The notes below the pieces were generated by a model. The model was given only the letters and a program-made list of their open reading frames with translations, had not been told where the DNA came from and did not search any database. Source: Falsirhodobacter sp051195255 (GTDB taxonomy: Bacteria > Pseudomonadota > Alphaproteobacteria > Rhodobacterales > Rhodobacteraceae). From it: a DNA stretch of 64,000 nucleotides. The stretch lies in assembly GCF_051195255.1 (NCBI RefSeq), contig NZ_JBNJLK010000011.1, positions 18,168 to 82,167 on the forward strand. The letters run 5' to 3'. Made by a program: the position numbers and the translations under genes. Of the stretch, positions 33,922-42,449 are shown in pieces; position 1 is the first letter of the stretch; every line of letters starts with the position of its first letter.

Positions 33922-35252
33922 TGCAGCTGGAAGGTTGGGGACGGTATCCACGTTTCGAAAGCGAATTCCTTTGCCTTCACGCGTCCGGGGCGTTGCCTGC
34001 CGCCATGGCGGAACGTCGCGGACTTGTCGCGCGCGGGAACGGTCGGGCCTATGGCGATGCGGCCATTGGCACCCGGGTGACGCTGGGCGCCTTGGGGCTG
34101 GACCGGATGAAGGCGTTCGATCCGGAAAGCGGGCGACTTACGGTGGAAGCGGGTGTTCTTCTTTCGGACATCCTCGCCGCCTTCCTGCCGCGCGGGTTTT
34201 TTCCGCCCGTGGTGCCCGGCACGAAGCTGGTCACGGTGGGCGGCATGATCGCCTCGGACGTGCACGGGAAGAACCATCACCGTGACGGCAGCTTTGGCGA
34301 TCATGTCGAACGGCTGACGCTGGTTCTGCCATCAGGGGAAGCGGTCTCTTGCGGGCCGAAGGACCAGCCCGAACTTTTCCGCGCCACGGTGGGCGGCATG
34401 GGCCTCACCGGCATCATCACCGAGGCGACGTTCCGGATGAGGCCCGTCGAAACGGGCTGGATCCGGCAGTGCAGCATCGTGGCCACCAACCTGGCCGGGG
34501 CCCTGAAGGCGCTGGAGGACAGCGCCGCGGCAACCTACTCCGTCGCCTGGATCGATTGTCTGGCGCGAGGGGCGAACATGGGGCGGTCGCTGATCTTCCT
34601 GGGCGAACATGCCACCCGCGACGAGGTGGCATCGGCCCAGCCGGAGGCCGACCTGCGGCCGCAGGCCCGTGCCGGCCGGCTGAGCGTTCCGCTGGACCTG
34701 CCGTCCCTGACCCTGAACAAGGCCACCGTCGCGGCCTTCAACGAGGTCTATTTCCGCCGCGGCTCCAAGAAAGGCGGCGAACCCTTCCTCACCCACTGGC
34801 ATCCCTATTTCTTTCCGCTGGACGGGGTGGACAGGTGGAACCGGATCTACGGCCGGCGGGGCTTCCTTCAGCATCAATGCGTGGTGCCGTCCACCAACGC
34901 CCAAGCCGTTCTCTCGGAGATACTGGAGCGCGTCAGCCGTTCGGGAAAAGCCTCCTTCCTCGCCGTGCTCAAGAAGATGGGCGCGGCGGGCAGCCTCATG
35001 TCATTTCCGATGGAAGGGTATACGCTGGCGCTGGATCTGCGGGTGACGGACGACACATTCGCGCTTCTCGACGACATCGACCGCATCGTCGTGGCCGCAG
35101 GCGGGCGGCTTTACCTGGCAAAGGACGCCCGGCAGTCCCGCCAGACCTTTGAGGCCGGATATCCCAATCTTGGCCGGTTCAACGATCTTCGCAGGGCCAT
35201 AGGCGCCACGGGCCATATGGCGTCCCATCTCTCAAGCAGGCTCGGCATATGA
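33921..35252 (+). CDS. DprE1-like FAD-dependent decaprenylphosphoryl-ribose oxidase
   Basis: This is a 443-residue FAD protein of the VAO fold. GWGRYPR at the N-terminus, ARGNGRAYGD (FAD pyrophosphate loop), PGTKLVTVGGMIASDVHGKN (residues 99-118) and ATVGGMGLTGIITEATFRM all align with mycobacterial DprE1, which oxidises the 2'-OH of decaprenylphosphoryl ribose to the keto form. The lysine of LYLAKDAR (Lys401) matches the catalytic Lys418. The residue that aligns by eye with the Cys387 target of benzothiazinones is Ala370 (GYTLALDL). It overlaps GtrA by one base and the SDR by four, so the three are translationally coupled. Confidence 0.88.
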   Translation: MQLEGWGRYPRFESEFLCLHASGALPAAMAERRGLVARGNGRAYGDAAIGTRVTLGALGLDRMKAFDPESGRLTVEAGVLLSDILAAFLPRGFFPPVVPGTKLVTVGGMIASDVHGKNHHRDGSFGDHVERLTLVLPSGEAVSCGPKDQPELFRATVGGMGLTGIITEATFRMRPVETGWIRQCSIVATNLAGALKALEDSAAATYSVAWIDCLARGANMGRSLIFLGEHATRDEVASAQPEADLRPQARAGRLSVPLDLPSLTLNKATVAAFNEVYFRRGSKKGGEPFLTHWHPYFFPLDGVDRWNRIYGRRGFLQHQCVVPSTNAQAVLSEILERVSRSGKASFLAVLKKMGAAGSLMSFPMEGYTLALDLRVTDDTFALLDDIDRIVVAAGGRLYLAKDARQSRQTFEAGYPNLGRFNDLRRAIGATGHMASHLSSRLGI

Positions 35253-35998
35253 CGGACATTCACAAGACGATGCTTCTGATCGGCGCGACTTCGGACATCG
35301 GGCGGGCCACGGCGCTGGCCTACGCGCAGGCAGGCTGGCGGGTCCTTCTCGCGGCCCGGAACATCGAGGTTGCACAGCGCAACGCCGACGATATCGCCGC
35401 ACGGACGGGGGCCGAGGTGAACCTCTACCCCTTGGACATCCTGCAAAGCGACGCTTTGTCCACCTTCGCCGACAACCTGCCGGTTCTGCCGGACACCGTC
35501 ATCTGCGTGGTCGGAGAGATGGGCGACCAGAAGCGGGCGCAGTCGGATCCTGAGCACGCCGCGATGGTGTTCCGCACGAATTTCGAAGGTCCCGCCTTGC
35601 TGATGGGATTGTTCGCCAACCGCTTCCTGACGCGGGGTTCCGGCACCATCGTGGGCGTCAGCTCGGTCGCGGGCGATCGGGGGCGGGGGACGAATTATGT
35701 CTACGGCGCGGCGAAGGCCGGCTTCACCGCCTTCCTGTCCGGATTGCGGAACCGGCTGGCCCCCAGCGGCCTGCGCGTGGTCACGGTGAAACCCGGCTTC
35801 GTGCGGACCCGGATGACGGCCGGCATGAAGCTTCCACCGCTGCTGACGGCCGAACCCGGGGAAGTTGGCGCCGCGATCCTTGCCGCCGCCGAAGGAAAGC
35901 GGGGTCGCGACGTGATCTATGTCCGCCCGGTCTGGCGCGGGGTGATGTCGATCATCGGCGCCATCCCCGAGCCCATCTTCAAGAAGCTCAAGCTCTGA
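35249..35998 (+). CDS. DprE2-like short-chain dehydrogenase
   Basis: This 249-residue SDR has nucleotide site LLIGATSDIGRATALAYAQA and catalytic residues Ser and Tyr-x3-Lys in VSSVAGDRGRGTNYVYGAAK. The GDRGR sequence after the serine is typical of DprE2-type enzymes, which reduce the 2-keto intermediate to decaprenylphosphoryl-D-arabinose. The C-terminal hydrophobic piece VWRGVMSIIGAIPEPIFKKL is also a DprE2 trait and may tether it to the membrane. It starts inside the stop of the DprE1-like gene (ATGA), which supports the two working as an epimerase pair. Confidence 0.87.
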   Translation: MTDIHKTMLLIGATSDIGRATALAYAQAGWRVLLAARNIEVAQRNADDIAARTGAEVNLYPLDILQSDALSTFADNLPVLPDTVICVVGEMGDQKRAQSDPEHAAMVFRTNFEGPALLMGLFANRFLTRGSGTIVGVSSVAGDRGRGTNYVYGAAKAGFTAFLSGLRNRLAPSGLRVVTVKPGFVRTRMTAGMKLPPLLTAEPGEVGAAILAAAEGKRGRDVIYVRPVWRGVMSIIGAIPEPIFKKLKL

Positions 35999-35999
35999 C

Positions 36000-37556
36000 A
36001 TGAAGCGGTTCGCGACCGGCGGCCCGTTGTCATGTCCTCGCCCTGCCCTGCTCATTCTCGGCATGGCGGTTCTGGCGGCATTGCTGCTTGTCCTGTCGGA
36101 CCGGACCGTCGCCACCCGTTCCGTGGAGGAATTCTTCTACCTCTTCGACGGGGTAAACCGTGTTCTTTGGGGACAGGCTCCGTCACGGGACTTCGTGACG
36201 TCCCTCGGGCCTCTCGTCTATTACCTGCCGGCCTGGGGCCAATGGATCGGCGGCTGGGGCGCGGCGTTGCCCCTGTCCAGCGCCGTCATGATCCTGCTTC
36301 TGGCCCCCGTCATGGCGCATGTTCTGACGTCGCGGCTGCATCCTGTCCTGGCCTTGCTGATGGGCGGCTTCCTGATCCTTGTGCTGGCCGCGCCGATGAA
36401 CCTGGGCGAGGCGATGACGGCCCTGTCCTTTCACCAGTATCACAACCGGGTCGGGTGGGTCGCCCTTGCCCTGTTGCTGGTGCTGGTTCTTTCCCCCCGA
36501 CACCCTGTTGCGGGGCGTGACGCGGCGGCGGCCGCGCTCCTTGCATTCGTGATGACCTATGTCCGGCTGACCTACGGGCTGGTGGCGGTGGCGTTCCTTG
36601 TCTTCATGCTGACGGATGCGCGGCAACGGGGATGGGCCGCAGGGGCGCTGGCAGGGCTGGCCGTGGCCGCCCTTGCCATGGAACTGGTTTGGGGAGGAAC
36701 GGCTGGCTACGTTCAGGCCACGCGGATGGCCTTCGGGGCGGGGGGCGTTCTGCGGGGAAGCTGGGGCGACATCATCGACCACGTCCTTGCCAACTTTACC
36801 GATTACGTGCTGCTCGGCCTGATCGCCGGCCTTTCGCTGTGGCGGACGCCGAGCCTGCGCTACGCCATCTTCTTCGCCTTCTGCGCCCTTGGCGGCTTCT
36901 GGCTTATCAATCAGAACGACCAGCGTTGGGGCATCCTCGCGCTTCACGCAGCCGCGGTCGTAGCGGCTGAGCGTATCCTGCGGGAGGATGACGGCCTGTC
37001 ATCGGCAACCTGGGCAACGCCCGCAGGCGTGCGGCTTTTCTTTCTGGCGATGGTCCTGCCAACGCTTCTGCACAACACGGTGGCACTTGGCCTGCATGTG
37101 TCGGCGGCCGTCGGGGGGGCGGGCCGCCCGATGCCTGTCGCGGGGATGGAGGATGTGCGGCTTGCCGAGCTCTGGACCGGGGGGGACTTCGGTGGGGGGA
37201 ACGCCTACCTCGCCATGGTCGAAGAAGGCATCGACGCCTTGGCCGATCTGGAGCCCGCCCCCGAAAATATCGCGGTCCTCGGCGCCGCCGACCCGTTCTC
37301 CCTTGCGCTGAACCTGCGCCCCTTGGCGGGCATGATGCCCACCATGCTTTGGTTGAACACCGTGGGCCCCACGGCCCATCCGCCAGCGGCCAGGATTCTT
37401 GTAGGTGCCGACGTCGTCGTCCTGCGAAAGATCCCAGAAGGCGCGGGGCCGGTGGGTGAGCTTTACCTTCCGTTCCTTGCGCAGAACTACACGCAAATCT
37501 CCGAAACCGAGCATTGGCGTTTCTACCGCCATGCCCGCCCCACAGCCGCACCATGA
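36000..37556 (+). CDS. Polytopic membrane protein A, GT-C glycosyltransferase-like
   Basis: This 518-residue protein has about 10-11 hydrophobic segments and a C-terminal soluble tail of some 120 residues. An acidic motif follows the first segment (GQAPSRDFVTSLGPLVYYLP, Asp64), in the position of the metal-site Asp in the first periplasmic loop of GT-C transferases. HNRVGWVALAL and a later QNDQRWGIL are shared with its two downstream paralogues. It starts one base after the SDR stop and overlaps the next gene by four bases. I infer a lipid-linked arabinosyl or other sugar transferase. No named family member is close enough for me to assign a function. Confidence 0.6.
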   Translation: MKRFATGGPLSCPRPALLILGMAVLAALLLVLSDRTVATRSVEEFFYLFDGVNRVLWGQAPSRDFVTSLGPLVYYLPAWGQWIGGWGAALPLSSAVMILLLAPVMAHVLTSRLHPVLALLMGGFLILVLAAPMNLGEAMTALSFHQYHNRVGWVALALLLVLVLSPRHPVAGRDAAAAALLAFVMTYVRLTYGLVAVAFLVFMLTDARQRGWAAGALAGLAVAALAMELVWGGTAGYVQATRMAFGAGGVLRGSWGDIIDHVLANFTDYVLLGLIAGLSLWRTPSLRYAIFFAFCALGGFWLINQNDQRWGILALHAAAVVAAERILREDDGLSSATWATPAGVRLFFLAMVLPTLLHNTVALGLHVSAAVGGAGRPMPVAGMEDVRLAELWTGGDFGGGNAYLAMVEEGIDALADLEPAPENIAVLGAADPFSLALNLRPLAGMMPTMLWLNTVGPTAHPPAARILVGADVVVLRKIPEGAGPVGELYLPFLAQNYTQISETEHWRFYRHARPTAAP

Positions 37557-39064
37557 AGCGGCCGGCGGCATCGTCTGTCCTGATCGCGCTGATCGGGCTG
37601 GTTTGCGCGATCTTGCTGGCCGCGCCGGGCCGCACCGTCACGACCGCCTTCATGAACGACGTCCTGATCTTTCTGGATGGCGCGCATCGCATCCATTGGG
37701 GCCAGGTGCCGAATCGCGATTTCCACACCGCGCTTGGGCCGTTGGTCTACCTGATTCCGGCACTGGGGTATTGGATCACGGGAAGTTTCGGTACGGCGAT
37801 GCCCGTGGGCATGGCGCTTCTGATCCTCGGGTTCACGGGGCTTGTCGTGCATGTGCTTGGCTCCCGGCTGGAGCCGCGTCTGGACGTGCCATTCGCGGCC
37901 TTCCTTCTCCTGCTGCTTGCCGTGCCGATGAACCTTGGCGACAGGATCAGCGCGCTGTCCTTTGCCATGTTCTACAACCGCATTGGATGGGCGGCCCTGG
38001 GCCTTGTCCTGATCATGTATCTGCCGCCACGGGCCCCCGGGCCATGGCAGGAGGCGCGGGACGTGCTGTCGGCCACGGCGCTGACCCTGCTGCAGCTTTA
38101 CACCAAGGTCACCTATGGCGCCGCGGCGGTGGCCTTCCTGATGTTCCTGCTCCTCCTCCCCGGCCAAAGGCGGCGGGCGACGTTGTCGCTCCTTCTCGTG
38201 GCTGCGGCGGTGGTGATGGTCGAAGTCTTCTGGCGCGGCACGGCGGGCCATATCCGCGACCTGATGGAAACGGCGCGGATCAGCGGCGGACGTGGGATGG
38301 AGGGGCTGATCCGCGCCGCCACTCGCAACGTCGCGGACCTGACGGTCTTTGCGCTGATCGCGGGCCTCGCACTCTGGCAGAAACCTTCGTTCCGGGACTT
38401 CGTCTTCTATGCCGCCTGCGCCGTGGGGGGCCTGCTGATCGTGAGCCAGAACGCCCATGACTGGGGCGTCATCACGCTGTATGCGGGGGCTGTCGTGGCC
38501 GCCCAGCGGGTGATGAGCCGCTCCGGACCTGTCGCAACCGGGATGCCGCTGCTGGTCCTGTTCTTCACCCTTCCGCCCACCCTCTACCACGCCTCGGCGC
38601 TGGTCCTGCACAGCGTTCTTGCGACAGCACATGCCGGGAAATCCGTGGGGCTGCCAAACTTCGGTGGCCTCCACTATGCCACGCTCTGGTCGCCGGGCGA
38701 TCACGGATTTTCACAGCGCTATGTCAACAGCTTCGAAAGCGGCGGTGCGTTGCTGGAAGACTTGGGGCCCGGCATCGGCCCCGTTGCCACGCTGGACTTC
38801 GTGAACCCGTTTTCGGCCGGTCTGGGCCTGCGCCCGCCGGAAGGCGACAACGCCTGGCTGCACTGGAACCGCAACGTCAGCCGCGACCATCACCTGCCAC
38901 CGGCCCAGCTTTTCGGAGATGTTCAGATCATCATGGAGCCCGGGATCGGGATCAACAGCGTCCAGCTTCGCGACATCTACGGACCTTATATCGACCAGCA
39001 TTACACACCTGTTCGCAAGACAGCGGAATGGACGATCCACAAGCGCCGGGAGACGGAGGAATGA
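37553..39064 (+). CDS. Polytopic membrane protein B, paralogue of A and C
   Basis: This 503-residue protein has the same plan as its neighbours: one N-terminal segment, the loop GQVPNRDFHTALGPLVYLIP with Asp56, about ten more segments including FAMFYNRIGWAALGLVLIMY, and a soluble tail with VNPFSAGLGLRPPEGDNAWL. ATGA overlaps join it to both A and C. Similarity to C is much closer than to A (YNRIGWAALG and YLPP are identical). The tail motif with DNAWLHW may form a periplasmic acceptor or donor site. Function inferred as GT-C glycosyltransferase from motif position and the arabinose-donor genes upstream. Confidence 0.6.
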   Translation: MKRPAASSVLIALIGLVCAILLAAPGRTVTTAFMNDVLIFLDGAHRIHWGQVPNRDFHTALGPLVYLIPALGYWITGSFGTAMPVGMALLILGFTGLVVHVLGSRLEPRLDVPFAAFLLLLLAVPMNLGDRISALSFAMFYNRIGWAALGLVLIMYLPPRAPGPWQEARDVLSATALTLLQLYTKVTYGAAAVAFLMFLLLLPGQRRRATLSLLLVAAAVVMVEVFWRGTAGHIRDLMETARISGGRGMEGLIRAATRNVADLTVFALIAGLALWQKPSFRDFVFYAACAVGGLLIVSQNAHDWGVITLYAGAVVAAQRVMSRSGPVATGMPLLVLFFTLPPTLYHASALVLHSVLATAHAGKSVGLPNFGGLHYATLWSPGDHGFSQRYVNSFESGGALLEDLGPGIGPVATLDFVNPFSAGLGLRPPEGDNAWLHWNRNVSRDHHLPPAQLFGDVQIIMEPGIGINSVQLRDIYGPYIDQHYTPVRKTAEWTIHKRRETEE

Positions 39065-40659
39065 AGGGTCCCGAGGAACGTCGGAGGGGAGCCCTGCGGC
39101 AAAGCCGGATCATCCTCGCAGCGGGGCTGCTGATCGGCGTTGTGCTGGCCCTGCCCGGCCAGACCGTGACCAGCAAATACGTCAACGACCTTTTCATCTT
39201 CCTCGACGGGGCCTACCGGATCTGGATGGGTCAGGTGCCGAATGTCGACTTCCACTCCTCCCTCGGCCCGCTTGCCTATTATATCCCGGCCGTTGGCTAC
39301 GGACTTGGCGGCAGCCTTGGCGCGGCGATGCCCATCGGCATGGGGCTGGTGACGGCGGCCGTCGCATGGGTGGCGGCGCATGTGATCCCCAGCCGGATGC
39401 GCCCGGCGCTTGGTCTTCCCCTCGCCCTCTACCTTCTGCTGATCGTGGCCGTCCCGATGAACCCCGGTGAAGGGGTGCGGGAGTTGTCCTTCGCGATGTT
39501 CTACAACCGCATTGGCTGGGCGGCCTTGGGGCTGTTGCTGGTGATGTATCTGCCGCCCGCCCTGCCCCGGCGCCGGCAGATTGCGGCAGATGCGGTCTGC
39601 GCGGCAGCCCTGATGCTCCTGATGCTCTACCTCAAGATCAGCTACGGATTGGTCATGGTCGCGTTCGTGATCTTCATGCTGACGGATCGGCGCCAGTGGC
39701 GATGGGCTGCCACAGCGCTGGCGCTGACCGCTGCGGCCGGCCTGATGATCGAACTCGTCTGGCGCGGCACCGCCCATCATATCGCCGACCTGCGGCTGGC
39801 CAGCCAGGTCAGCGGCGGCCTTCCCACCTTCCGCACCCTGCTCGAGGAGGTGCAGCGCAACCTGCCCGAGATCAGCCTTTATGGCATCTTTGCGGCGATG
39901 CTCCTGTCGAAGCGACGAAGTCTTCGCGACGCCGTGTTCCTGATCTGCTGCCTTCTGACCGGCATTCTGCTGATCGAGCAGAACTTCCAGATCTTCGGCA
40001 TCCTCACCCTTGGCGCAGGCGCCGCCGTAGCCGCCGAAGGGGCCTTGCGCACCCAGCCGGCCTCGCGATCCGGCCTGCCCCTTCTTCTGGCGGCCTGTCT
40101 GGCGCCGGCCACCCTGCAATTCACAATGGCCCTTGGCTTTCATACCGGGCTTGCCCTGGCGCGTCAGGGGATTGAATTCTCGCTGCCGAACTATTCGGGA
40201 ATAAGGCTCGTCCGGTTCTGGGTGGACGGGTCCTTTGCAAACTTTCGGAGCTACGATGACAGCTTGCGGGACGGCGCGGCCGTTCTGGCCCAGATCGGCA
40301 ATCCGGAACGCGTTCTGGTGCTCGACTTCGTCGGTCCCTTCACGGCGGGCATGGGGCTTGCCCCCCCGCATGGGGACAGCACGTGGTACCATTGGGGGCG
40401 CACGGTCGATGCCGAACACCATCCCTCGGCCCGGGACTTCTTTGGCGATGCGCGGATCGTGATGGACCCGAAAGCCCCGATCGAGAAATGGACGGCGAAC
40501 GGCCTTCGCGAGGTCTACGCCGCCGCACTGGCCGAAAACTTCGTGCTGGCCGCCGAGACCGAGTTCTGGCGCGTCTATGTGGCCAAGGACACCGATCGCG
40601 CCCTGTCCCCTTCCGGCAGCATGACCATGATCATGCACAGCACGACCGCCCAGCCATAG
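39061..40659 (+). CDS. Polytopic membrane protein C, paralogue of A and B
   Basis: This 532-residue protein is the third copy: GQVPNVDFHSSLGPLAYYIP with Asp63, FAMFYNRIGWAALGLLLVMY, and the tail DFVGPFTAGMGLAPPHGDST followed by WYHWGRTVD. The last 28 residues overlap the end of the convergent GT87 gene (40575-40659). Three adjacent, size-matched paralogues after a decaprenylphosphoryl-arabinose pathway recall the EmbCAB arrangement of mycobacteria, but these proteins are only half that size and lack a carbohydrate-binding C-terminal module that I can recognise. Confidence 0.6.
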   Translation: MKGPEERRRGALRQSRIILAAGLLIGVVLALPGQTVTSKYVNDLFIFLDGAYRIWMGQVPNVDFHSSLGPLAYYIPAVGYGLGGSLGAAMPIGMGLVTAAVAWVAAHVIPSRMRPALGLPLALYLLLIVAVPMNPGEGVRELSFAMFYNRIGWAALGLLLVMYLPPALPRRRQIAADAVCAAALMLLMLYLKISYGLVMVAFVIFMLTDRRQWRWAATALALTAAAGLMIELVWRGTAHHIADLRLASQVSGGLPTFRTLLEEVQRNLPEISLYGIFAAMLLSKRRSLRDAVFLICCLLTGILLIEQNFQIFGILTLGAGAAVAAEGALRTQPASRSGLPLLLAACLAPATLQFTMALGFHTGLALARQGIEFSLPNYSGIRLVRFWVDGSFANFRSYDDSLRDGAAVLAQIGNPERVLVLDFVGPFTAGMGLAPPHGDSTWYHWGRTVDAEHHPSARDFFGDARIVMDPKAPIEKWTANGLREVYAAALAENFVLAAETEFWRVYVAKDTDRALSPSGSMTMIMHSTTAQP

Positions 40660-41720
40660 ACCGAGCCAAGGGTCAGTTGCACCCATTGTGCGCTTGCGAA
40701 CTGGTTGATGACAAAGGGCACCGGAACAACAAGAAGGCCGGCGACGATCCAGGTCGACCACCGGTCCCGGAAATGCAGCAGCACCGGCAGAAGAAACAGC
40801 GTGTAATGGATCCAGCCCAGCGGCGACGCCAGAACGGAGGCCACCAGCGCGGGAGCACTCGCCTTCATGAGATCCGGACGCTGCCAGAACGCCCACGCGG
40901 CAAGCGCCAGAAGAAGCGCCGCCCCAAGGGCCGTTCCAGCCTCGGGGATACCGGCACGGGCGGCCAGGCCCGAAAGCGAAGCGTTGGTCAGGAAGAAGGC
41001 CCGTTCGCCATCGGCGGCCACAAGGCTGATCCATCGATGATAAACCCCCGGACCCATCACCACGAGGGGGATCAGGCTGATCACCGCCGCCGTCGCGACG
41101 CAAACCAGGGACGGCTTGCGATGTCCCGCAAGGAACAGGAGCACGGGCCAGACAAGGAAGTTCGGCTTCATCGCAACCACAAGCCCGATGAGGATGCCGG
41201 ACCAGATGAGCTCCCCCCGCTCCAGCAGCAGCCAGGCGCCGACCGCCATCAGAAGGAGGGGCAGGTAGATCTGCCCCAGAAATAGCGTGTCCCAGAACCC
41301 GGCCAGTCCGAACGCCCAGATGGCAATCAGCAGGCCCTGAAGTCCTTGCCCATGGCGCCGGACAAGCAGGAACACGGTCGCCGCGTAACAGGCCACCGAG
41401 ATCCAGAGCCAGACACGAAGGGACGTCTCGGGCTCTGCCAGATCGAAAAGCTGGAACAGCAGCGCCGAGACAGGCGGGTTGAGGTTCGGGTTCCACGACT
41501 CGAAGCCCGGCAGCACGACATGCGGCGTCAGCGGGTAGATGCCGTAAGGGTTCAACCCTTCCGCCGCAGCCCGCCCCGAGGCCACGAAGGCGCCGAAATC
41601 CCAAAGCCCATGCGGAGGAGCGACCCGCCCCAATTCGGTATACATTGCGCAAAGGGAGGCCAATGCCAGCAAGATCAGCACGACGTGCCGGAGCGTATGA
41701 TTGATTTCGCGACCGGGCAT
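40575..41720 (-). CDS. GT87 family (DUF2029) membrane glycosyltransferase
   Basis: This 381-residue polytopic protein has the GT87 layout: first segment, then the acidic loop HGLWDFGAFVASGRAAAEGL with NPYGIY, PNLNPPVSALLFQLFDL, and GQIYLPLLLMAVGAWLLLER, LVVAMKPNFLVWPVLLFL and SPLGWIHYTLFLLPVLL. GT87 includes the mycobacterial polyprenol-phosphate-mannose transferase PimE, so it should use a polyprenyl-phosphate sugar. AGGAG lies 5 bases before ATG 41720 (2 before ATG 41723). It converges on protein C with an 85-base overlap of coding ends and probably acts on the same glycan. Confidence 0.75.
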   Translation of the reverse strand: MPGREINHTLRHVVLILLALASLCAMYTELGRVAPPHGLWDFGAFVASGRAAAEGLNPYGIYPLTPHVVLPGFESWNPNLNPPVSALLFQLFDLAEPETSLRVWLWISVACYAATVFLLVRRHGQGLQGLLIAIWAFGLAGFWDTLFLGQIYLPLLLMAVGAWLLLERGELIWSGILIGLVVAMKPNFLVWPVLLFLAGHRKPSLVCVATAAVISLIPLVVMGPGVYHRWISLVAADGERAFFLTNASLSGLAARAGIPEAGTALGAALLLALAAWAFWQRPDLMKASAPALVASVLASPLGWIHYTLFLLPVLLHFRDRWSTWIVAGLLVVPVPFVINQFASAQWVQLTLGSVYGWAVVLCMIMVMLPEGDRARSVSLAT

Positions 41721-42037
41721 CATTTCTCCTGTGGCAGTTGTGCACGGCAGACGCGTCGTCCGCCCTTGGCGTCCAGTTTCCCTCAAGACGAAGCTTGCTT
41801 GCAAGGAAGCCTTTTCAGCTTTCCTTCGAGACCGCTGATGTCGATGTTCAATGGTTCATGGCGTCATGTCCAGAGCCATTACCCGGAGAAATCGGTTCCA
41901 TGACACGCCGTGCTGGCACGGCCCGACCGAATAAATCAGGCTATCGCCGCTAGCAACTGTGTCTATCGGCCTGACGGCGTGCGTGGTCGTGGCACTCCCA
42001 TGACGAACCTGTCCCACAGGGCATTTCCATTCCATGG
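41721..42037. other. Upstream region of the GT87 gene and IS3 remnant boundary
   Basis: No gene is visible. The left part should contain the promoter of the minus-strand GT87 gene. The right part, from about 41935 (AATCAGGCTATCGCCGC), could be further decayed IS3 orfB sequence (a GYRR tract in one frame), but stops interrupt it. Confidence 0.35.
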
Positions 42038-42241
42038 ATCCGCATGCTCGGTGTGATCGACGAGTTCAGTCGGGAGTGCTTGGCCATCCGGATCTACCGG
42101 AAGCTGTACTCCACCGCCGTGATCGATGCCCTGTCCGATCTCTTCATCCTGCGGGGCGTGCCCCGCCATGTTCGCTCGGACAATGGACCGGAGTTTATAG
42201 CGAAAGCCGTGCGGGGCTGGATCAATGCCATCGGAACGAAA
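42038..42241 (+). mobile_element. IS3-family orfB integrase-core remnant
   Basis: About 68 codons read IRMLGVIDEFSRECLAIRIY, LYSTAVIDALSDLFILRGVP and RHVRSDNGPEFIAKAVRGW, the centre of an IS3-group transposase with the first two catalytic Asp residues (VIDEF and SDNGPEF). After INAIGTK the family sequence stops, so the third catalytic residue is absent. Upstream sequence is also missing. It is a dead fragment beside the GT87 gene. Confidence 0.8.
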
Positions 42242-42449
42242 CCGCATCCATCGGACTGGGCAGTCCGTGGGATGAGGAGGGTCAGAAAACAGGGCAGGCC
42301 AGCTTGTACGTGCTTCAGCAAGGCGAAGTGGACCATCTTCACCCGGTGGGCCATGAGATCGGCCGCAAGCTGTTCGTGAACCAAGCTACCATGATAGCGC
42401 GTTTCACGTCTCGACGCCGGAACAGATGGTCTGAGGGCCGCTGGCGCTG

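Noticed and set aside
39001..41745. Very long minus-strand open frame of more than 900 codons
   Set aside because: It lies antisense to protein C and part of protein B and only touches the GT87 region in another frame. The translation is a low-complexity Arg/Gly/Gln/His text without motifs, a normal by-product of GC-rich third positions.
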